Source: Candidatus Promineifilum breve | Lineage (GTDB): Bacteria > Chloroflexota > Anaerolineae > Promineifilales > Promineifilaceae | Length of the DNA stretch: 64,000 bases | Direction of reading: 5' to 3' | Assembly: GCF_900066015.1 (NCBI RefSeq) | Contig: NZ_LN890655.1 | Span: forward strand, 3,078,726-3,142,725 | Part shown: one piece after another, positions 31,996-41,076 of the stretch | Numbering within the stretch: position 1 is the stretch's first letter | Layout of the letters: the number at the start of each line of letters is the position of its first letter | Notes under the pieces: model-generated | The model's input: the letters and a program-made list of their open reading frames with translations, nothing else | Told to the model about the DNA's origin: nothing | Database searches by the model: none | Position numbers and translations under genes: made by a program

Positions 31996-32673
31996 ATGGA
32001 TGCTATCATCGTTCCTCTGCTGCCGTTCATCATCGGCAGCGCCGTCGTGCCGCTACAGATCATCATTGTCGTCTTGCTGCTGACGGGCGAAAAGCGTGGG
32101 CCGCTCAAGGCCATCGCTTTCGTTTTGGGTATGACGCTGGCCCGGCTGGCCCAGGGCTGGTTATTCCAATTCATCATCTCCGGCGGCAGCGGCGATCCGG
32201 CCGACATTCCGGAGGTATCCCGGATCAAGTCGACGGTGCTGTTGCTGCTGGGCCTCTTTCTGCTGCTCACGGCCTACAAGCAATGGGCCAAGGAACCCGA
32301 CCCCGACGCCCCGCCGCCGAAGTGGATGAAGATGCTCGACGGCATCACGCCTTTCCGCGCCTTCCTCTTCGGCGCGGCGATGATCCTCATCGCCATTAAG
32401 TTGTGGGTCTTCACGCTGGGGGCGCTGAGCGTCATCGACGAGGCGCAATTGGGCCAACCGGCCACGACCACCGCCTTTCTGCTCTACATCCTGCTGGCCC
32501 AGTCGATTCTGATCCTCGCCATCTTGCTGCGGTTGCTCTTGCCCGGTCGGGCGACCCGGCTGCTGAATTCATTTAGCCTGTGGCTGGAAAAGTACAACCG
32601 CCAGATCGTCATGGTTGTGTCGTTGGTATTCGGCGTGTTGTTCCTGTATCAGGGCGTGAGCGGTTTCTTCTAG
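31996..32673 (+). CDS. GAP-family (Sap-like) integral membrane protein
   Basis: This 225-aa protein has six predicted membrane helices (e.g. IIVPLLPFIIGSAVVPLQII, IIVVLLLTGEKRGPLKAIAF, FLLYILLAQSILILAILLRL). It starts near the PLALGSAL-type GAP motif, here PFIIGSAVVPLQ. The cytosolic loop between halves is Pro/Asp/Lys-rich (KEPDPDAPPPKWMKMLDGIT), as in mycobacterial Sap/GAP proteins implicated in export of cell-surface glycolipids. The overall layout resembles LysE-type transporters. The cargo is unknown. The GGAAGG ribosome site is clear. Its stop overlaps the convergent amidohydrolase stop by four bases. Confidence 0.78.
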   Translation: MDAIIVPLLPFIIGSAVVPLQIIIVVLLLTGEKRGPLKAIAFVLGMTLARLAQGWLFQFIISGGSGDPADIPEVSRIKSTVLLLLGLFLLLTAYKQWAKEPDPDAPPPKWMKMLDGITPFRAFLFGAAMILIAIKLWVFTLGALSVIDEAQLGQPATTTAFLLYILLAQSILILAILLRLLLPGRATRLLNSFSLWLEKYNRQIVMVVSLVFGVLFLYQGVSGFF

Positions 32674-34295
32674 CCCCGTTTATCGGCCGCGATCCTTCTG
32701 CCCGGCCCATCGACCACTCGCCCCGGCGTCGCCCCGGTATGCTCGCCGTCGCGCAGCACGGCCACGCCGTTGACCAATACGTCGCGCACACCTGTAGCGT
32801 ACTGGTGCGGCCGGTCGAAGGTGGCGTGATCCTGAATCGTCGCCGGGTCAAAGATGACCACGTCGGCGTAGAAGCCGGGCCGCAATCGGCCGCGCCGGTC
32901 GAGCTTCAGATTGTCGGCCGGCAGAGCCGACAGCCGCCGCACGGCCTCGGCCAGCGGGATCAAGCCCTCGTCGCGCACGTATTTGCCCAGGAGCCGGGCA
33001 AAGCTGCCGTAGGCCCGCGGGTGGGGGTTCGAGCGCAGGAAGAGACCCTCCGGCGCAACCGAGGCTGAATCGGAGCAGAAGCTGACCCACGGCAACTCGA
33101 TTTCGCGCCGCACGTTGTCCTCGCTCATCGTGAAGTAGACGCAGCCGACGCGGCTATCATCTTCGATAACCAGATCCATCGCCGTCTCCACCGGATCGGC
33201 CCCACGCAGGGCGGCGATCTCGGCCAGCGATTTGCCGGTCAGCGGCTTGAGGGCGTCGTTCCGGAAGCTGACGCACAGCACCTTGGACGCATCGCCCGCC
33301 TCGTGGTAGGAGTTCTCCCAATCGGCGCTGGGCAGGGCGATCTCCTTCTTCAGCCGTTCGCGTACCGCCGGGTCGCGCAGCCGCTCGACCCACGCCTTGT
33401 GGCCGCCTTCCTGCACCCAGCCGGGCATCATGGCATCCAACCCGGTAGCCGAGGCGTGGTAGGTGTACATATCGGCGGTGATGGGTAGCCCGGCGGCGCG
33501 GGCTGCTTCGACGCGGGCGATGACCTGCTCCAGCTTGGGCCAGTTGCGTTGGCCCGATGCTTTCAGGTGGTAGATTTCGCCGCGAATGCCCGACTCCCGG
33601 ACGATGGTCAGGAACTCCTCCAGCGCTTCGAGGAACGTCTCCCCCTCGCTGCGCAGATGGACGGCGAAAAGGCCGTCGAACTCGGCCGCGGCGCGGGTCA
33701 GGGCGATCAGTTCGGCCGTGTCGGCGTAGCTGTCGGGGGCATAGATGAGCGCCGCCGACAGCCCCACCGCGCCCTCGGCCATCGCCTGGCGCACCAGCGT
33801 CTGCATCCGCGCCAGCTCTTCGGCCGCCGGCCGCCGGTCGGCAAAGCCCAGCACGTTGGCCCGCACGCCGCCCGCGCCGACGAACGAGGCCACGTTGGGC
33901 GACACGCCGCGCCGGACGAGGAACTCCAGATAGCCGCGCAGCGTCGTCCATTCGATATCGTAGCGGATGTCACCCTGGCGCTCGCGCATGTAGTCCTTCA
34001 GGTCGTCGTTGAGCGGCCCCATCGAGAAGCCCTCGCCCATGATCTCCAGCGTCACGCCCTGGCGGATGTCGGATTGGGAGCGGCCGTCGTGGATGAGCGA
34101 TTCGTTGGCCCAACACATCATGTTGATGAAGCCGGGCGAGACGGCCAACCCCTCGGCGTCGATGACCAGCCGGGCGCGGCCGTCAACTTTACCGATAGCC
34201 GTTATCGTGTCACCATCTACGGCCAGGTCGGCCACGGTGGGCGCGCCGCCGCTGCCGTCGACAATCGTGCCGTTACGAATCAGGACATCGTGCAT
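32670..34295 (-). CDS. D-aminoacylase-like amidohydrolase lacking the usual HxH motif
   Basis: This 541-aa protein of the N-acyl-D-amino-acid deacylase/amidohydrolase superfamily begins LIRNGTIVDGSGGAP and ends VRDVLVNGVAVLRDGEHTGA, then TPGRVVDGPG, the typical composite beta-sandwich. The TIM-barrel entry reads SPGFINMMCWANES (53-66) where active D-aminoacylases have PGFIDxHxHxD, so both metal-binding histidines of strand 1 are missing. GVTLEIMGEGFSMGPL replaces the Cys-bearing TGNCG segment. Later His residues (VHLRSEGE, YTYHASATG) remain. A known-looking subgroup with FINM-x-x-W shares this change. Catalysis may use a single metal or be lost. ATG 34295. Confidence 0.85.
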   Translation of the reverse strand: MHDVLIRNGTIVDGSGGAPTVADLAVDGDTITAIGKVDGRARLVIDAEGLAVSPGFINMMCWANESLIHDGRSQSDIRQGVTLEIMGEGFSMGPLNDDLKDYMRERQGDIRYDIEWTTLRGYLEFLVRRGVSPNVASFVGAGGVRANVLGFADRRPAAEELARMQTLVRQAMAEGAVGLSAALIYAPDSYADTAELIALTRAAAEFDGLFAVHLRSEGETFLEALEEFLTIVRESGIRGEIYHLKASGQRNWPKLEQVIARVEAARAAGLPITADMYTYHASATGLDAMMPGWVQEGGHKAWVERLRDPAVRERLKKEIALPSADWENSYHEAGDASKVLCVSFRNDALKPLTGKSLAEIAALRGADPVETAMDLVIEDDSRVGCVYFTMSEDNVRREIELPWVSFCSDSASVAPEGLFLRSNPHPRAYGSFARLLGKYVRDEGLIPLAEAVRRLSALPADNLKLDRRGRLRPGFYADVVIFDPATIQDHATFDRPHQYATGVRDVLVNGVAVLRDGEHTGATPGRVVDGPGRRIAADKRG

Positions 34296-34388
34296 GATCT
34301 ATTGTTCCTTGCTGGGGTATGGCACTGTGGTTAGGCGGCCGTGGATGATGTCTCAGACCTGACGCAGTCTGGCCGCCGGTTCGAGAGT

Positions 34389-35015
34389 TCAGCCCAGCGG
34401 CTGCCAGATGGCGGTCAGATCGAGGGTGAAGCCGGGCAGTTCCGGGTCAGCGGCGATCGCGTCAACGTCGCTGTGTAGTTGCATATCTTGGCCGGGCCGA
34501 TACACCATGACCTGGCGCGTTTCCGGCAGGATGAGCCAGCCGAGCTGCGCGCCATTGGCGATGTATTCATCCATCTTGGCTTGCAGGTCCTTCTGGCGAT
34601 CGCTAGGCGAGGCGACCTCGATTACGAAATCAGGGCAAAGGGGGGCAAAGCGTTGGCGTTGTCTTGGTGACAGGGCCGTCCATTTCTCCCGTCGCACCCA
34701 GGATGCATCGGGTGCGCGAACAGCTTTGTTGGGAAGCGTAAACCCGGCCGAGGAGTCGAAAAACACGCCACTCTTATCTTCGCTGGCCCACCGACCAAGA
34801 GCCAGGATGATTTGCGCGTTTAGTGCCCCAGTCTCGGTGCCTGATGGTGACATGAAGACGATCTCCCCTTCACTTGTTAGTTCAATTTTAAGATCAGGAT
34901 TTAATAATGAAAGCTCGAAAAACTCATCAGGCGTCATGGCATAGAGCGGCCGGAACCTGACCACTAGTGGGATAATGGATGCGGCAACGTTTGGGGGTGC
35001 TAACGCTTCAACCAT
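34389..35015 (-). CDS. Uma2-family (DUF820) PD-(D/E)XK nuclease-like protein
   Basis: This 208-aa protein matches the Uma2 family, abundant in Cyanobacteria and Chloroflexota. It has MTPDEFFELSLLNPDLKIEL at the N-terminus, a VRAPDASWVRREKW strand (catalytic Asp), and PDFVIEVASPSDRQKDLQAK (the D...ExA core), then YIANGAQLGWLILPETRQVM. The nuclease fold is predicted; the biological role is unknown, although many copies in a genome suggest mobile or regulatory use. The catalytic D and E-x-A are present. Upstream sequence 35020-35060 is AT-rich and may hold its promoter. Confidence 0.88.
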   Translation of the reverse strand: MVEALAPPNVAASIIPLVVRFRPLYAMTPDEFFELSLLNPDLKIELTSEGEIVFMSPSGTETGALNAQIILALGRWASEDKSGVFFDSSAGFTLPNKAVRAPDASWVRREKWTALSPRQRQRFAPLCPDFVIEVASPSDRQKDLQAKMDEYIANGAQLGWLILPETRQVMVYRPGQDMQLHSDVDAIAADPELPGFTLDLTAIWQPLG

Positions 35016-35117
35016 TTCACTCTTCCTTGCCGGAGAAGCCGGTCTAGATCGCTATTATACCACAAGCGGACAGCGACGGATGAGAGCAAAGGAACTGCCC
35101 CCATCCGTCACCGTGGC

Positions 35118-35717
35118 TTACAAAACCGGATCGCTCTCCGGCGTGCGCCAATAGATGCCGTTCTCGCGGGCCATGTAGTGGTTGTCCACCAGATAGCGCC
35201 GCAGAAAGGCATAATCCTCGTTAAATTGGCTGAGCCATTCGCTGAACTCCCGCTCGGTCCAGCGCCGCGCCGGGTCGATCTGCCGCGCCACCCAGCGGAT
35301 GAGGATTTGCTTCTTCTTCTCCTGGGCCGGGATGTCGACGATGCGGCCGTCCTTGACCCAGGTGCGGAGGATGCGCTCCTCCTCGGTCAGTTCGCTGGGC
35401 TTCACCAGCGCCGCCAGATTGGGCCGGGCGAAAATATCCTTGCTGATCGTCTCCAGCGCCTTCGTCTCCAGCCGGTAGATGCGCATCGTCCCCTCGGCGC
35501 GGGCGCTCACCAGACCAATGCCCTTCAACTCGGCCAGGTGGTGCGACACCGTCGGCTCTTTCAGGTTCAACACATCGGCCAGCTCGCCGACGCTCTTCTC
35601 GCCGCCGGCCAGGTGGCCGATGAGCTTCAGGCGGCTCTCGTTGCTGAAGACCTGGAAGAAGCGCAACAATTGGTCGAATTGCTCCTCGCTCAGGGATTCT
35701 TTTCTCACCGTGGTCAT
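35118..35717 (-). CDS. ArsR-family regulator with DUF2087 C-terminal domain
   Basis: This 199-aa transcription factor has an ArsR winged helix at ~10-90 (FSNESRLKLIGHLAGGEKSV, then GELADVLNLKEPTVSHHLAE and LKGIGLVSARAEG). A DUF2087 domain at ~115-190 follows (RILRTWVKDGRIVDIPAQEK, KKQILIRWVARQID and YAFLRRYLVDNHYMARENGI). No metal-binding Cys cluster is seen, so the signal is not a classical metal. The inverted repeat directly upstream (35734-35765) is a fitting operator for self-repression. No co-directional target follows on its own strand except Uma2, 102 bases downstream. Confidence 0.9.
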   Translation of the reverse strand: MTTVRKESLSEEQFDQLLRFFQVFSNESRLKLIGHLAGGEKSVGELADVLNLKEPTVSHHLAELKGIGLVSARAEGTMRIYRLETKALETISKDIFARPNLAALVKPSELTEEERILRTWVKDGRIVDIPAQEKKKQILIRWVARQIDPARRWTEREFSEWLSQFNEDYAFLRRYLVDNHYMARENGIYWRTPESDPVL

Positions 35718-35733
35718 TTCGACACCTCTCTAA

Positions 35734-35765
35734 TTAGATATAAATCTATATAGAAGTATATCTAA
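35734..35765. promoter_or_regulatory. ArsR-type operator, nested palindromes
   Basis: TTAGATATA (35734-35742) and TATATCTAA (35757-35765) form a perfect 9-bp inverted repeat. The perfect 10-bp palindrome TCTATATAGA lies inside it. The AT-only run is unlike the GC-rich surroundings and lies 17 bp upstream of the ArsR-family start. Confidence 0.75.
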
Positions 35766-35844
35766 ATAAAGTTTTCTGTCAAGGACTTGTTGCGTTGGCG
35801 GGCAGCTTATCGCCCAAGGCTTTGCCAAAGCCGGGCTAAGGAGC

Positions 35845-35950
35845 AAAGAACACAGAGGCCATAGAGCGCAGACACAGAGCACACAGAGAAACCAGAGGCT
35901 ACCACCCTCTGCGCTCTCTGTGTCTGCTCTCCGTGCGCTCCGTGTTCTTT
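35845..35950. repeat. Intergenic imperfect hairpin repeat, CACAGAGG family (copy 3)
   Basis: The arms AAAGAACACAGAGGCC and GCGCTCCGTGTTCTTT enclose further CACAGAG/CTCTGTG units. It takes up the centre of the 359-bp gap between the ArsR gene and the next plus-strand gene. Apart from the operator above, I see no other feature in that gap. Confidence 0.75.
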
Positions 35951-36076
35951 AACTTTGGAAAAGCCCTAGCTTATCACTCGCCCGGTAGGCGCAAAGAGCC
36001 GAACCCTGCTACAATCAATTGTCATCGATTGCGCCGGCCCCCGACAAGGGCAATCCCGGCGCTGGGACACGAAACG

Positions 36077-36811
36077 ATGAGCGACATCCCCACCTCTTCC
36101 GACGCCGCCCACTTATTGACCCACCTGGCCAAGGCGCGCCCCGGCCATCACGTACAGGTTGAAGGCCAGGCGTTGCCGCCGGAGATCGTCCTGCTGCGCG
36201 CCTTCCAATCGCGGCGGCTGGCGACGACCCACGCCGACCTGCTGACCCATCGGCGCTATCGCCCGGCGACTGAATTCTTCCTGACCGACGTCTACGCGCC
36301 GCGCGATTTCAGTCAGCGCGATGCCGACATGCAGCGCTTCTACGAGGGCGTCCGGCGCGTCTTGCCGGAGCGGGCCGTAGCCATCCTGGCCGACGTGGTT
36401 GCCCTGTCCAATCTGACCAATGAACTGGATGAGCGCCTGGCGCGGGCATTGGTCGATGAACTGGGCGTCACCGATAGCATCACCCCCCAGCAATACGCCG
36501 CGGGCTACCGTATCTGTGACAATTACGATGACCGGCTGCGGCAAATCAAGCTGATCGGCGACATCGGCCGCGGCATCGACCGGCTGATCCACATCCCGTT
36601 TGTCGCCATCGCCCTGCGGCTGGCCCATGGGCCGGCGGTGCTGGCCGGCTGGGGCGAACTGCAACGCTATCTGGAACACGGGTTTGCCGCGTTCAAGCAC
36701 ATGAAAGGCGCGGACGAATTCCTAACGACGGTTGACCGGCGCGAGACGGCCATCCTCGACCGCATCTTTGCCGCCCACCCGGAGCCGTTTGATCTGACCG
36801 CCGACCGTTGA
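36077..36811 (+). CDS. Conserved hypothetical protein (FFLTDVYxPRDFSQRD type)
   Basis: This 244-aa soluble, mostly helical protein has YRPATEFFLTDVYAPRDFSQ, then RDADMQRFYEGVRRVLPERA, and a C-terminal half ending FKHMKGADEFLTTVDRRETA. I recognise the motif set from unannotated proteins in several phyla but know no function. There are no cysteines in metal patterns, no signal peptide and no membrane helix. ATG 36077 is chosen because upstream in-frame sequence runs into the hairpin repeat. The epimerase gene starts 13 bases after its stop, so they are probably co-transcribed. Confidence 0.65.
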   Translation: MSDIPTSSDAAHLLTHLAKARPGHHVQVEGQALPPEIVLLRAFQSRRLATTHADLLTHRRYRPATEFFLTDVYAPRDFSQRDADMQRFYEGVRRVLPERAVAILADVVALSNLTNELDERLARALVDELGVTDSITPQQYAAGYRICDNYDDRLRQIKLIGDIGRGIDRLIHIPFVAIALRLAHGPAVLAGWGELQRYLEHGFAAFKHMKGADEFLTTVDRRETAILDRIFAAHPEPFDLTADR

Positions 36812-36824
36812 AAGAAAAACGCCT

Positions 36825-37766
36825 ATGCGCTTCCTTGTCACCGGCGGGGCCGGATTCCTGGGCGCGGCGCTGGCTAACCGGCTGGTGGCCGAGGGGCACA
36901 GCGTTCACGCGCTCGATGACCTGAGCAACGGCGACGCCGCTCATCTGGACACGCGCGTGCTGTTCACCCACGGCGACGTGGACAACGTGCCGCTGCTCTG
37001 GTCGCTACTGCAAGATGTGGATTGCGTCTACCATCTGGCGGCGCGCGTCTCCGTTCCGCAATCGATCCTCTACCCGCGCGAATACGAACGGGTCAACGTC
37101 GGCGGCACGGTGAGCCTGATGGAGGCCATGCGCGATACCGGCGTGGGCCGGGTCATCTTCACCTCGTCCGGCGCGGTCTATGGCCGGCAGCCGCGCCAGC
37201 CGGCGCGCGAGGACGATCCCCCGCAACCCGACACGCCCTATGCCGTCAGCAAATGGTCGGCCGAGCAATACATCCACACCATCGGCGAGCTATGGGGACT
37301 GGAGACGGTGGCCCTGCGCATTTTCAACGCCTATGGGCCGGGGCAGAGCCTGCCCGTCTCCCATGCGCCGGTTGTGCCGCGCTTCTTGCAGGGCGCGCTG
37401 ACCGGCGGCTCGCTCATCGTCTTTGGCGACGGGCGGCAGACGCGCGATTTCGTATTCGTCGATGACGTCGTGGTTGCGTTGCGGGCGGCGGCCGAGGCGG
37501 CGGGCGTCAACCGGGCGGTGATCAACGTCGGCCGCGGCGTCGAGACCAGCGTGGCCGACCTCATTGCCGCCATCGAGCGCGTGACCGGCCGGCGCGTCAA
37601 CGTCATCACCAACCCCCAGAAGTCCGGCGGCGCGCCGCGGCTGGTGGCCGACATCGGCCGGGCGCGGGCCTTGCTGGGGTTCGCGCCCTCGGTCGATCTG
37701 GCCGATGGTTTACGCCTGACGATGCAACGAGATGGGCGATTTCGCGCCTTTGGCCCTACAGGGTGA
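36825..37766 (+). CDS. NAD-dependent epimerase/dehydratase (UDP-glucose 4-epimerase-like)
   Basis: This 313-aa extended short-chain dehydrogenase binds NAD through TGGAGFLGAALANRL (~6-20) and the acidic D36-D37 region (ALDDLSNG). The catalytic triad is S/T in FTSSGAVYG and Tyr-x-x-x-Lys in YAVSKWSAEQY. RIFNAYGPGQ and the substrate-binding GDGRQTRDFVFVDD match GalE/RfbB-type sugar-nucleotide enzymes. Exact sugar cannot be read. The upstream gene is 13 bases away. The 3' end overlaps the convergent PAP2 gene by 11 bases. Likely role is in surface polysaccharide precursor synthesis. Confidence 0.9.
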   Translation: MRFLVTGGAGFLGAALANRLVAEGHSVHALDDLSNGDAAHLDTRVLFTHGDVDNVPLLWSLLQDVDCVYHLAARVSVPQSILYPREYERVNVGGTVSLMEAMRDTGVGRVIFTSSGAVYGRQPRQPAREDDPPQPDTPYAVSKWSAEQYIHTIGELWGLETVALRIFNAYGPGQSLPVSHAPVVPRFLQGALTGGSLIVFGDGRQTRDFVFVDDVVVALRAAAEAAGVNRAVINVGRGVETSVADLIAAIERVTGRRVNVITNPQKSGGAPRLVADIGRARALLGFAPSVDLADGLRLTMQRDGRFRAFGPTG

Positions 37767-38745
37767 TGCGTACCTCGGAGTCCGGGTCGGCCTGGGCCAG
37801 CCGCAGGCGCACGAACACCCACGGCCCAAAGTAAGTGACCCACAGCAGCAGCAGGAAATAGCGCAAAAAGCGCAACGGCAGGGCCAACCACAACGGCTCG
37901 GCCGGGAAGATGGCCCGCAGCCCGCCCCAGATGCCCAGCGCCACGACGATGCCCACCACGTAGCGGGCGACGCGCTGCCACAGCGGCCCATCGGTGCGAA
38001 AGCGAATGCGGCTGCTCTCCAGGAGCATGCCGATGCCGAAGGCCAATAGCCCCGCCACGGTCGCGGTGACGCTCTCGTGGGCATCCACCACGGCGGCTGG
38101 CAGGAACGCGGTCCAGGCGACGTCACTGTTGGGCGGGCCGATGATTAGCAAGACGGCGACGTAGATCGCTCCCAGTATGATAGGCACCAGGACCAGCATC
38201 AGCAGCCGCCGGCCCAGGATGCGCTTGGCGAAGCGCGCCCCAAACGCCCGCTGCCAGCCCACAAACACGCTCAGCGCCAGCAGACCCAGGAAGAAGCCGC
38301 CAACGATGTCCTGGAGGAAGTGAAGGCCCAGATAGAAGCGACTCAGGCCCATGAGCAGGATGTAGACGGCCGCCGCCACCCACAACCAAGCCCGCCGCAG
38401 CCGCGCGATCACCAGCAGCAATAGAACCGTGGCGTTCTGCACGTGGCCGCTGGGGATGCCGAACCCCTCGACCTCGCCCAACTGCAAGTCGGGATCGATC
38501 CAGAACGGCCGGGGCTGGCGGATAAGGCCCTTTGCGACGTTGTTGGTCAATGTGGAGAAGAGGAAGAGATAGCCCAGTTGGCGGCCCAGTCGCTTGTCGA
38601 TGCTCCAGTAGACGGCCGGAAGAATAACCAGATAGGCTTCCTCTGAGCCTAGCGCCGACACGACGGTCATCAGGCCCAGAAATTGCGGGTAGGCCGTCTG
38701 TAGCCAGGCCGCCAACGCATTGCTCAATTGGTATAGTTCTTCCAT
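37756..38745 (-). CDS. PAP2-family membrane phosphatase
   Basis: This 329-aa integral membrane enzyme has the three phosphatase motifs: KGLIRQPRP (motif 1), PSGHVQNA (motif 2) and SRFYLGLHFLQD (motif 3, His base). Eight or nine hydrophobic helices include an extra C-terminal membrane region (~190-320) not found in minimal PAP2 proteins. It would dephosphorylate lipid phosphates, such as undecaprenyl diphosphate or phosphatidate, outside the membrane. ATG 38745 starts at the conserved amphipathic helix MEELYQLSNALAAWLQ. It is divergent from the two-component system. Confidence 0.88.
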   Translation of the reverse strand: MEELYQLSNALAAWLQTAYPQFLGLMTVVSALGSEEAYLVILPAVYWSIDKRLGRQLGYLFLFSTLTNNVAKGLIRQPRPFWIDPDLQLGEVEGFGIPSGHVQNATVLLLLVIARLRRAWLWVAAAVYILLMGLSRFYLGLHFLQDIVGGFFLGLLALSVFVGWQRAFGARFAKRILGRRLLMLVLVPIILGAIYVAVLLIIGPPNSDVAWTAFLPAAVVDAHESVTATVAGLLAFGIGMLLESSRIRFRTDGPLWQRVARYVVGIVVALGIWGGLRAIFPAEPLWLALPLRFLRYFLLLLWVTYFGPWVFVRLRLAQADPDSEVRITL

Positions 38746-38826
38746 TCCTCTTCCTGCGCGCCCGGGCGCCCGACCGGCGGGAATTGTAACCCACCCCGCG
38801 CGGGCCAACAACTGGAGCGCGCGCGG

Positions 38827-38855
38827 TTTGCCTGCTTACGCCAGGGGATTATAAT
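38827..38855 (+). promoter_or_regulatory. Promoter of the two-component system
   Basis: TTTGCC (38827-38832) and a perfect TATAAT (38850-38855) are 17 bp apart. They lie 30 bp before the response-regulator start; GGAGG at 38872-38876 is the ribosome site. Confidence 0.72.
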
Positions 38856-38885
38856 GAAGAGAATTAGCACGCGGAGGTATTGTCA

Positions 38886-39563
38886 ATGTCGTCTACTATT
38901 TTGGTCGTCGAGGATGAAGAGCGAATTCGTCAATTCTTGCAGCGCGGGTTGGGTTTCGAGGGCTATCGCGTCGAGGCCGCGGCCGATGGGCCGTCCGCTC
39001 TGGAGTTGGCCCGCGACAATCCGCCCGACCTGGTTCTGCTCGATTTAATGCTGCCCGGTATGGACGGGCTGGAAGTGTGTCGCCGGCTGCGCGCCGTCAG
39101 CGACGTGCCCATCCTGATGCTGACGGCCAAGGAAGCGATTGACGATCGCGTGGCCGGGCTGGATGCCGGCGCCGATGATTATCTGGTGAAGCCCTTCGCC
39201 TTCGACGAGTTGATGGCCCGCGTCCGCGCTCTGCTGCGGCGCGCCCAACCGGCCCAGCCGCAGGTGTTCCGCTTTGCCGATCTGGAACTGGACACCGGCA
39301 CGCGCCAGGGGCGGCGCGGCGGGGCCACCTTTGATCTGACGGCCAAGGAGTATGAGCTGCTGGAGCTGTTCATGCGCCACCCGCGCCAGGTATTGACCCG
39401 CGACGTGATCTTCGACCACGTCTGGAACTACGATTTCGGCGGCGAAAGCAACATCATCGAGGTCTACGTGCGCTATCTGCGCCAGAAAACCGAGCAAGGC
39501 GACATGGCGCGCCTCATCCACACTGTGCGGGGAATCGGCTACGTCCTTCGCGAGGAGTCATAG
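38886..39563 (+). CDS. OmpR/PhoB-family response regulator
   Basis: This 225-aa regulator has a receiver domain ([20 protein letters not shown]) with acidic pair Glu/Asp, phosphoacceptor Asp in [13 protein letters not shown] (~residue 53), Thr in LMLTAKEA and Lys in [11 protein letters not shown]. The C-terminal winged helix ([20 protein letters not shown], then [12 protein letters not shown] and [11 protein letters not shown]) binds DNA. It is followed seven bases later by its histidine kinase. ATG 38886 gives good spacing from GGAGG; the upstream in-frame TTG at 38880 is less likely. Target genes unknown. Confidence 0.95.
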   Translation: MSSTILVVEDEERIRQFLQRGLGFEGYRVEAAADGPSALELARDNPPDLVLLDLMLPGMDGLEVCRRLRAVSDVPILMLTAKEAIDDRVAGLDAGADDYLVKPFAFDELMARVRALLRRAQPAQPQVFRFADLELDTGTRQGRRGGATFDLTAKEYELLELFMRHPRQVLTRDVIFDHVWNYDFGGESNIIEVYVRYLRQKTEQGDMARLIHTVRGIGYVLREES

Positions 39564-39570
39564 CGCTTTT

Positions 39571-41070
39571 TTGTCCATTCATACCCGCTTGCTGTTGGTC
39601 TATGCGGTGTTCTTCGGCTTCGTCTTCGGCCTGACGTCGCTGGTCATCTATACCTTTCCGCGCACCCAGCTGCTGGCACAAGTGGACGCCGATCTCTACT
39701 CGCTGGCCTCCGAGCTGATGACCGGCAACGTCACCGTCGGGGCGGGCGGCATCATCCGTATGCCCCTGCCCGATGACCTGGCGACGCTACAGACTGCCTC
39801 GACGTTCGTCATCATTGCCAACCGCGAGGGGGAAATCGTCGTCCAGTCCAGCAATTTGTCCGGCTTCAACGACGTACTCGACCCGGAGAGCCTGGGCACG
39901 GAGGAAGTGTACCGCCTGGTGCCGCGTGACACGACCCTGTTGCGCGTCCTGACCGTACCCATGTTCGACAACGCGGGACAGCCCATCGGCCACATCCAGG
40001 TGGCGCGGCTACTCGATAATTTCGAGATTTATAACCGCGTACTCATTAGGGCGCTGGTGTTCAGCGCGCTGGCCGCCGTCGCCTCGCTCCTCCTGCTGGC
40101 TATCCTGACTTCCACCCTGTTTCGGCCGCTGGAAGACATCGCCACCGTTGCCCGCCAGATCACCCGCGCCGACGACCTGAGCCGGCGCGTGCCCCATAGC
40201 AACCGCACCGACGAGATCGGCGATCTGGCGCGGGCTTTCAACCAGACGCTCGAACGGCTGGATCGCCTCTTCTCCAGCCAACAGCGCTTTCTGGCCGACG
40301 TATCCCACGAATTGCGCACCCCGCTGACCAGCGTGCGCGGCAATCTGGACCTGATGAGCCGCTTCGGCCGCTACGATGCCGAGTCGATGGCCGTCATCCA
40401 GGATGAGATGGAGCGGATGAGCCGCCTGCTGGGCGATCTGCTGCTGCTGGCGCGGGCCGATACCGGCGGCCTGCCCCTGCGCCACCAGCCGGTCGAATTG
40501 GACAACGTCCTGTTCGAGGTCTATCGCCAGGTCAGCCGCATCGAGAAGTCGGTCACCGTCGAGTTGACCGACGTTGACCAGGCGTCCATCCTGGGCGACG
40601 AGGACCGCCTGAAACAATTGCTGCTCAATCTGGTGGATAACGGCATCAAATACACCCAGCCGGGCGGGGCCGTGCGCCTGAGTCTGGCCAAGGATAATGC
40701 CTGGGCGCAGTTGACCGTCAGTGACACCGGCATCGGCATCCCCGCCGAAGACCTGCCGCACATTTTCGACCGCTTCTACCGGGTGGACAAGGCCCGCGGC
40801 CGGGCGCAGGGCGGCTCGGGGTTGGGGCTGGCGATTGTCAAGTGGATCGTGCAGGCCCACGGCGGCGGCATCCAGGTGGACAGCACGCCCGGCCAGGGCA
40901 CGACGTTCCGTGTCTCGCTGCCGCTCTATCAGCGACCCAGCCTGCCGAGCGGCCACAACGGCGAGACGGACGGCCCGGAGATGAAAACCCGGCCGGGGTT
41001 GCGCAACCGCGCCCTGCCGGGCACGGCGCGCCGCGGCCAGCCGCTGGGCGAGAAAGGGGAATCGGGCTGA
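39571..41070 (+). CDS. Sensor histidine kinase
   Basis: This 499-aa membrane kinase has a first helix at ~6-29 and an extracytoplasmic sensor region at ~30-157 of unknown ligand. The second helix is at ~158-182, HAMP at ~184-236 and HisKA with His246 (DVSHELRTPLTSVRGNL). The HATPase domain carries the N box (LLLNLVDNGIKYT), DTGIGI and GGSGLGLAIVKWIV. Everything needed for autophosphorylation is present. It starts at TTG 39571, with GAGGAG upstream inside the regulator's 3' end. The C-terminal ~35 residues (RPGLRNRALPGTARRGQPLG) are an extra basic tail. A terminator follows. Confidence 0.94.
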   Translation: MSIHTRLLLVYAVFFGFVFGLTSLVIYTFPRTQLLAQVDADLYSLASELMTGNVTVGAGGIIRMPLPDDLATLQTASTFVIIANREGEIVVQSSNLSGFNDVLDPESLGTEEVYRLVPRDTTLLRVLTVPMFDNAGQPIGHIQVARLLDNFEIYNRVLIRALVFSALAAVASLLLLAILTSTLFRPLEDIATVARQITRADDLSRRVPHSNRTDEIGDLARAFNQTLERLDRLFSSQQRFLADVSHELRTPLTSVRGNLDLMSRFGRYDAESMAVIQDEMERMSRLLGDLLLLARADTGGLPLRHQPVELDNVLFEVYRQVSRIEKSVTVELTDVDQASILGDEDRLKQLLLNLVDNGIKYTQPGGAVRLSLAKDNAWAQLTVSDTGIGIPAEDLPHIFDRFYRVDKARGRAQGGSGLGLAIVKWIVQAHGGGIQVDSTPGQGTTFRVSLPLYQRPSLPSGHNGETDGPEMKTRPGLRNRALPGTARRGQPLGEKGESG

Positions 41071-41076
41071 GAACCA

